Of a stretch of DNA of 64,000 bases, positions 61,398 to 64,000 are shown piece after piece. This DNA is from Microlunatus parietis (lineage in GTDB: Bacteria > Actinomycetota > Actinomycetes > Propionibacteriales > Propionibacteriaceae): positions 1,364,001 to 1,428,000 of the forward strand of contig NZ_JACCBU010000001.1 of the NCBI RefSeq assembly GCF_013407955.1, in the 5' to 3' direction. Numbering within the stretch: the stretch's first letter is position 1; every line of letters begins with the position of its first letter. A program made the translations under genes and the position numbers. Below the pieces are notes generated by a model, which was not told where the DNA came from, made no database searches, and worked only from the letters and a program-made list of their open reading frames with translations.

Positions 61398-62456
61398 ATG
61401 GCCACGGAGGCTTCGGAGCCCGAGCCGACGTCCGGCCGGACCGGCGGCCGCGGGCGACGCGCGACGATCACCGACGTCGCCGCGGCCGCCGGGGCGTCGC
61501 GTTCCACCACCTCGCGCGCGCTGTCCGGCCAGGGCTACGTCTCGCCGGAGGTACGGGACCGGGTGCAGCGGGCGGCGCGCAGCCTCGGCTATGTCCCGGA
61601 CGCCCTGGCCCGCGGACTGAAGCGCCGCAGCAGCACCTCGATCGGCGTCCTGGTGTCGGACCTGAGCAACGTGTTCTACGCCCAGCTCGCGGCCGGGGCC
61701 TCGCGGCGGGCCAAGGAACTGGGCTTCACCACGCTGCTGGCCGACACCCAGGTCCAGTCCAAGGAGGAGCTGGCCGCCGCGCAGGCCTTCCTCGAGCTTC
61801 GGGTCGCCGGCGTCGTGGTGACCCCGGTGTCGGCCCGGATCAGCGGGTGGCTGGTCGATCATGAGATCCCGACCGTGGAACTGGACCGGTCGTTCGGCCG
61901 GGCCGGCGTGGACAGCGTGGCGGTGGACAACTTCCGGGCCTCCGAGGCCGCGACGGCGCACCTGGTCGGGCTCGGCCACCGGCGCATCGCGCTGTTGATC
62001 GACGAGACCGACTGGACCACCGGCCGCCGCCGCTACGAGGGGTATCGCAGTGCCCTGCAGGCGGCCGGACTGAAGCCGAACGATGCCGACGTGGTCGCCT
62101 CGGGCTGGGACGCCACGGCGGCGAGCGAGGCCACCCGGGCCCTGCTCCGGCGCCGGCGACCGCCGACCGCGATCTTCGCCGCGAACAACCTGCTCGCCGA
62201 GGGCGCCTGGCGGGCGGTGCACGAGGCCGGCCTGCGGGTGCCGCGGGACCTCTCGCTGATCGGCTTCGACGACGCGCCGTGGATGACCCTGGTCCAGCCG
62301 GCCGTGAGCACCGTGGTGCAGAACGCGATCGCGCTCGGCGAGGCCGCGGTGAGCCGGGTCGTGCACCGGATCGGCCGGCCGACCGAACCACGCCAGGAGG
62401 TCGTCCTCGGCGCCGAGTTGCAGCTGCGCGGCAGCACCGCCCGGGCTCCTCGTTGA
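61398..62456 (+). CDS. LacI-family transcriptional regulator of the GH38 locus
   Basis: This 352-residue repressor has the HTH ITDVAAAAGASRSTTSRAL (near 25-43), the hinge PDALARGLKRR and a ligand domain with NNLLAEG and GFDDAPW. Ala at the third HTH contact position fits sites of the TGGGA type (inference). ATG 61398 follows GTGGAG. It lies 124 bp upstream of the alpha-mannosidase, read in the same direction, with a LacI-type operator between. Confidence 0.9.
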   Translation: MATEASEPEPTSGRTGGRGRRATITDVAAAAGASRSTTSRALSGQGYVSPEVRDRVQRAARSLGYVPDALARGLKRRSSTSIGVLVSDLSNVFYAQLAAGASRRAKELGFTTLLADTQVQSKEELAAAQAFLELRVAGVVVTPVSARISGWLVDHEIPTVELDRSFGRAGVDSVAVDNFRASEAATAHLVGLGHRRIALLIDETDWTTGRRRYEGYRSALQAAGLKPNDADVVASGWDATAASEATRALLRRRRPPTAIFAANNLLAEGAWRAVHEAGLRVPRDLSLIGFDDAPWMTLVQPAVSTVVQNAIALGEAAVSRVVHRIGRPTEPRQEVVLGAELQLRGSTARAPR

Positions 62457-62486
62457 TCATGCTTGACACCGCCGGAACGGCTCGGG

Positions 62487-62516
62487 TTGACTGGTCAATC
62501 CGTGGGAACGATCCCA
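62487..62516. promoter_or_regulatory. Operators upstream of the GH38 gene
   Basis: TGGGAACGATCCCA (62503-62516) has perfect 5-bp arms and matches in form the CebR/LacI consensus TGGGAGCGCTCCCA known from Streptomyces. TTGAC-TG-GTCAA (62487-62498) lies 4 bp before it and may be a -35 element or a second site. Confidence 0.65.
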
Positions 62517-62580
62517 GAAGATCATCCCGAATCCGGTACGGACCGGCGTGCCCGGGGCCGCCGGGGAGGAGCCGACCCGC

Positions 62581-64000
62581 ATGACCGAACGTCCGCCGCT
62601 CTCCAACGCACCCTCCGGGGATCAGCCACGGGACCGGCCGCCGACTCCGCAGCCGCTGGCCACGCCGGACCGGACCCTGCACCTGATCGGCAACTCCCAT
62701 CTCGATCCGGTCTGGCTGTGGCCGTGGCAGGAGGGCTACCAAGAGGCCCGGGCCACGTTCTGGTCGGCGATCCACCGGATGGAGGAGTTCGACGACTTCG
62801 TCTACACCTGTGATCAGATCGTACTGCTGGACTGGGTCCGCGAGGTCGATCCGGTGCTGTTCGGCAAGATCACCGAACGGGTCGCCGAGGGCCGCTGGGT
62901 CAACGTCGGCGGCTGGTGGGTCGAGCCGGACTGCAACATGCCGATGGGCGAGTCGTTCGTCCGGCAGGGCCTGTACGGGCAGCGTTTCCTGATCGAACAC
63001 TTCGGGCTCCCCGCCACCGTCGGGATGAACGTCGACCCGTTCGGCCACGCCGCGTCGCTGCCGGCGATCCTGCGCGGCCAGGGGATGTCGGCGTACACGT
63101 TCCTGAGGCCGGGCCCGCACGAGGCCGACCTGTTCGACACGCCGTTCTGGTGGACCGCTCCGGACGGCTCGACGGTGCTCGCCTGCCGGATCCCGTACGA
63201 GTACTGCTCGCCGCCCGGCGACGTGTCCGGCCAGACGGAGAAGGCGCTCGGCCAGGTCGACCGCGGGTTCGATCCGCTGATGGTGTTCTACGGCGTCGGC
63301 AACCACGGCGGCGGACCGACCCGGGCCAACATCTCCTCGATCGAGCGCTACCACCGGATGGGCACCTTCGGGAGGTTGCTGATGAGTTCGCCTGACCGCT
63401 ACTTCGACGAGGTGCGGGCCCGGCTCGAGGCGGAGCCGGACCTCGAGCTGCCGGTCCGCCGGGGCGACCTGCAGCACCACGCGCCGGGCTGCTACTCCGC
63501 GCACAGCGGGATCAAGCAGTGGCAGCGCCGGGCCCAGCATGCGGTGCTGACCGCGGAGCGCTGGGCGATCGCCGGCGACCTGCTCGGCCGGGCCGGCAAC
63601 CCCGCGCTCGCCGATCCGCGCGACGACCTGACCCGGGCCTGGCAGCAGGTGCTGTTCAACCAGTTCCACGACGTGCTACCCGGTTCGGCGATCGAGTCGG
63701 CCTACGACGACGCCCGTGATCAACTCGGCGAGGCGGTCGCGATCTCGAAGCGGATCATCACCCGGGTGCACAACGCGCTGGCCCGCCAGGTCGACGTACC
63801 GCTGGTCGAGGGCACCCAGCCGGTGCTGATCTTCAATCCCCATCCCTGGCCGGTCCGGACCCTGGTGGAGATCAACTACGGAGTCCAGCCGCTCGGCGTC
63901 CACGTCGTCGACCACGAGGAGCGGACGGTGCCGTCGCAACGGGTGCAGTCGGTCTCCACGACCAGTGACCGGTCCCGCGGTGCCGTGGTGTTCAGCGCCG
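62581..64000 (+). CDS. GH38 alpha-mannosidase, N-terminal part
   Basis: The frame is open from ATG 62581 to the right edge (473 residues, incomplete). Zinc/catalytic features of GH38 are clear: GNSHLDPVWLW (His and Asp ligands, near 38-48), the nucleophile Asp in N-V-D-P-F-G-H and the GNHGGGPT loop; a helical segment FHDVLPGSAI follows as in the family. No signal peptide: a Pro-rich 30-residue leader starts the protein. AGGAG lies 10 nt before the ATG. It probably trims mannosides under control of the LacI protein upstream. Confidence 0.92.
   Translation, partial: MTERPPLSNAPSGDQPRDRPPTPQPLATPDRTLHLIGNSHLDPVWLWPWQEGYQEARATFWSAIHRMEEFDDFVYTCDQIVLLDWVREVDPVLFGKITERVAEGRWVNVGGWWVEPDCNMPMGESFVRQGLYGQRFLIEHFGLPATVGMNVDPFGHAASLPAILRGQGMSAYTFLRPGPHEADLFDTPFWWTAPDGSTVLACRIPYEYCSPPGDVSGQTEKALGQVDRGFDPLMVFYGVGNHGGGPTRANISSIERYHRMGTFGRLLMSSPDRYFDEVRARLEAEPDLELPVRRGDLQHHAPGCYSAHSGIKQWQRRAQHAVLTAERWAIAGDLLGRAGNPALADPRDDLTRAWQQVLFNQFHDVLPGSAIESAYDDARDQLGEAVAISKRIITRVHNALARQVDVPLVEGTQPVLIFNPHPWPVRTLVEINYGVQPLGVHVVDHEERTVPSQRVQSVSTTSDRSRGAVVFSA

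Noticed and set aside
1..64000. tRNA or rRNA genes
   Set aside because: No T-loop/acceptor pairs or conserved rRNA blocks were seen while reading; not a substitute for a covariance search.

Overview
The window is a high-GC (roughly 70%, by eye), gene-dense stretch of bacterial chromosome. GTG starts, stop/start overlaps (ATGA, GTGA), F420-type oxidoreductase families, a DUF6247 gene, GT87, MoxR/DUF58/vWA genes and many CUT1 sugar transporters point to an actinobacterium. A soil-type Propionibacteriales member (Microlunatus-like) is my best guess; this is inference, since no marker gene such as rRNA is present. I saw no tRNA, rRNA or CRISPR.

Layout. 1-159: the tail of a PIN-domain toxin. 172-6756: sugar ABC operon 1 (Gfo/Idh oxidoreductase, solute-binding lipoprotein, two permeases, ATPase) read leftward from a divergent ROK regulator. 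6765-7331: a RelE-like/DUF6247 pair. 7368-11570: a MoxR-DUF58-vWA-vWA operon. 11909-15226: a membrane protein with a Pro/Ser tail, a HAD phosphatase and an amidohydrolase. 15502-24158: a quinone reductase, a GT87 mannosyltransferase-like protein, an LtaS-like phosphoglycerol transferase, an NCS1 permease, a GNAT, a broken SDR, an LLM oxidoreductase and a TetR.

24159-43244 is a carbohydrate island. Cluster 2 has a binding protein, two permeases, a GH51 arabinofuranosidase and a sulfatase leftward, and a ROK regulator, a second sulfatase and a secreted glycosidase-like protein rightward. Cluster 3, under a LacI regulator with a perfect 16-bp palindrome, has two permeases, a DUF624 protein, a binding protein and two sulfatases. 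Four sulfatases with intact Cys-type formylglycine motifs beside two importers that lack their own ATPase suggest uptake and desulfation of sulfated glycans. The only importer ATPase in the window, in cluster 1, could serve all three systems.

43316-49636 holds regulators and small enzymes: YnfA, two MerR, a CPBP protease, an AraC-type regulator, a BBE-like flavoprotein, an atypical epimerase and an F420/PPOX enzyme. 49637-53408 is gene-poor: an IS30-family element at the edge of a non-coding array of 142/122-bp repeats. 53409-58528 holds two exporters (MFS and MMPL), each divergent from its own regulator with clear operators. 58661-62456 holds a stress-type SDR, a TPP oxidase-like enzyme and a LacI regulator. 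A GH38 alpha-mannosidase runs off the right edge at 62581.

Two signals cross gene borders. The hexamer TGATCA is far more frequent than base composition predicts. An 18-bp repeat, CCTTCGACAGGCTCAGGG and variants, has been absorbed into the termini of transporter and regulator proteins.
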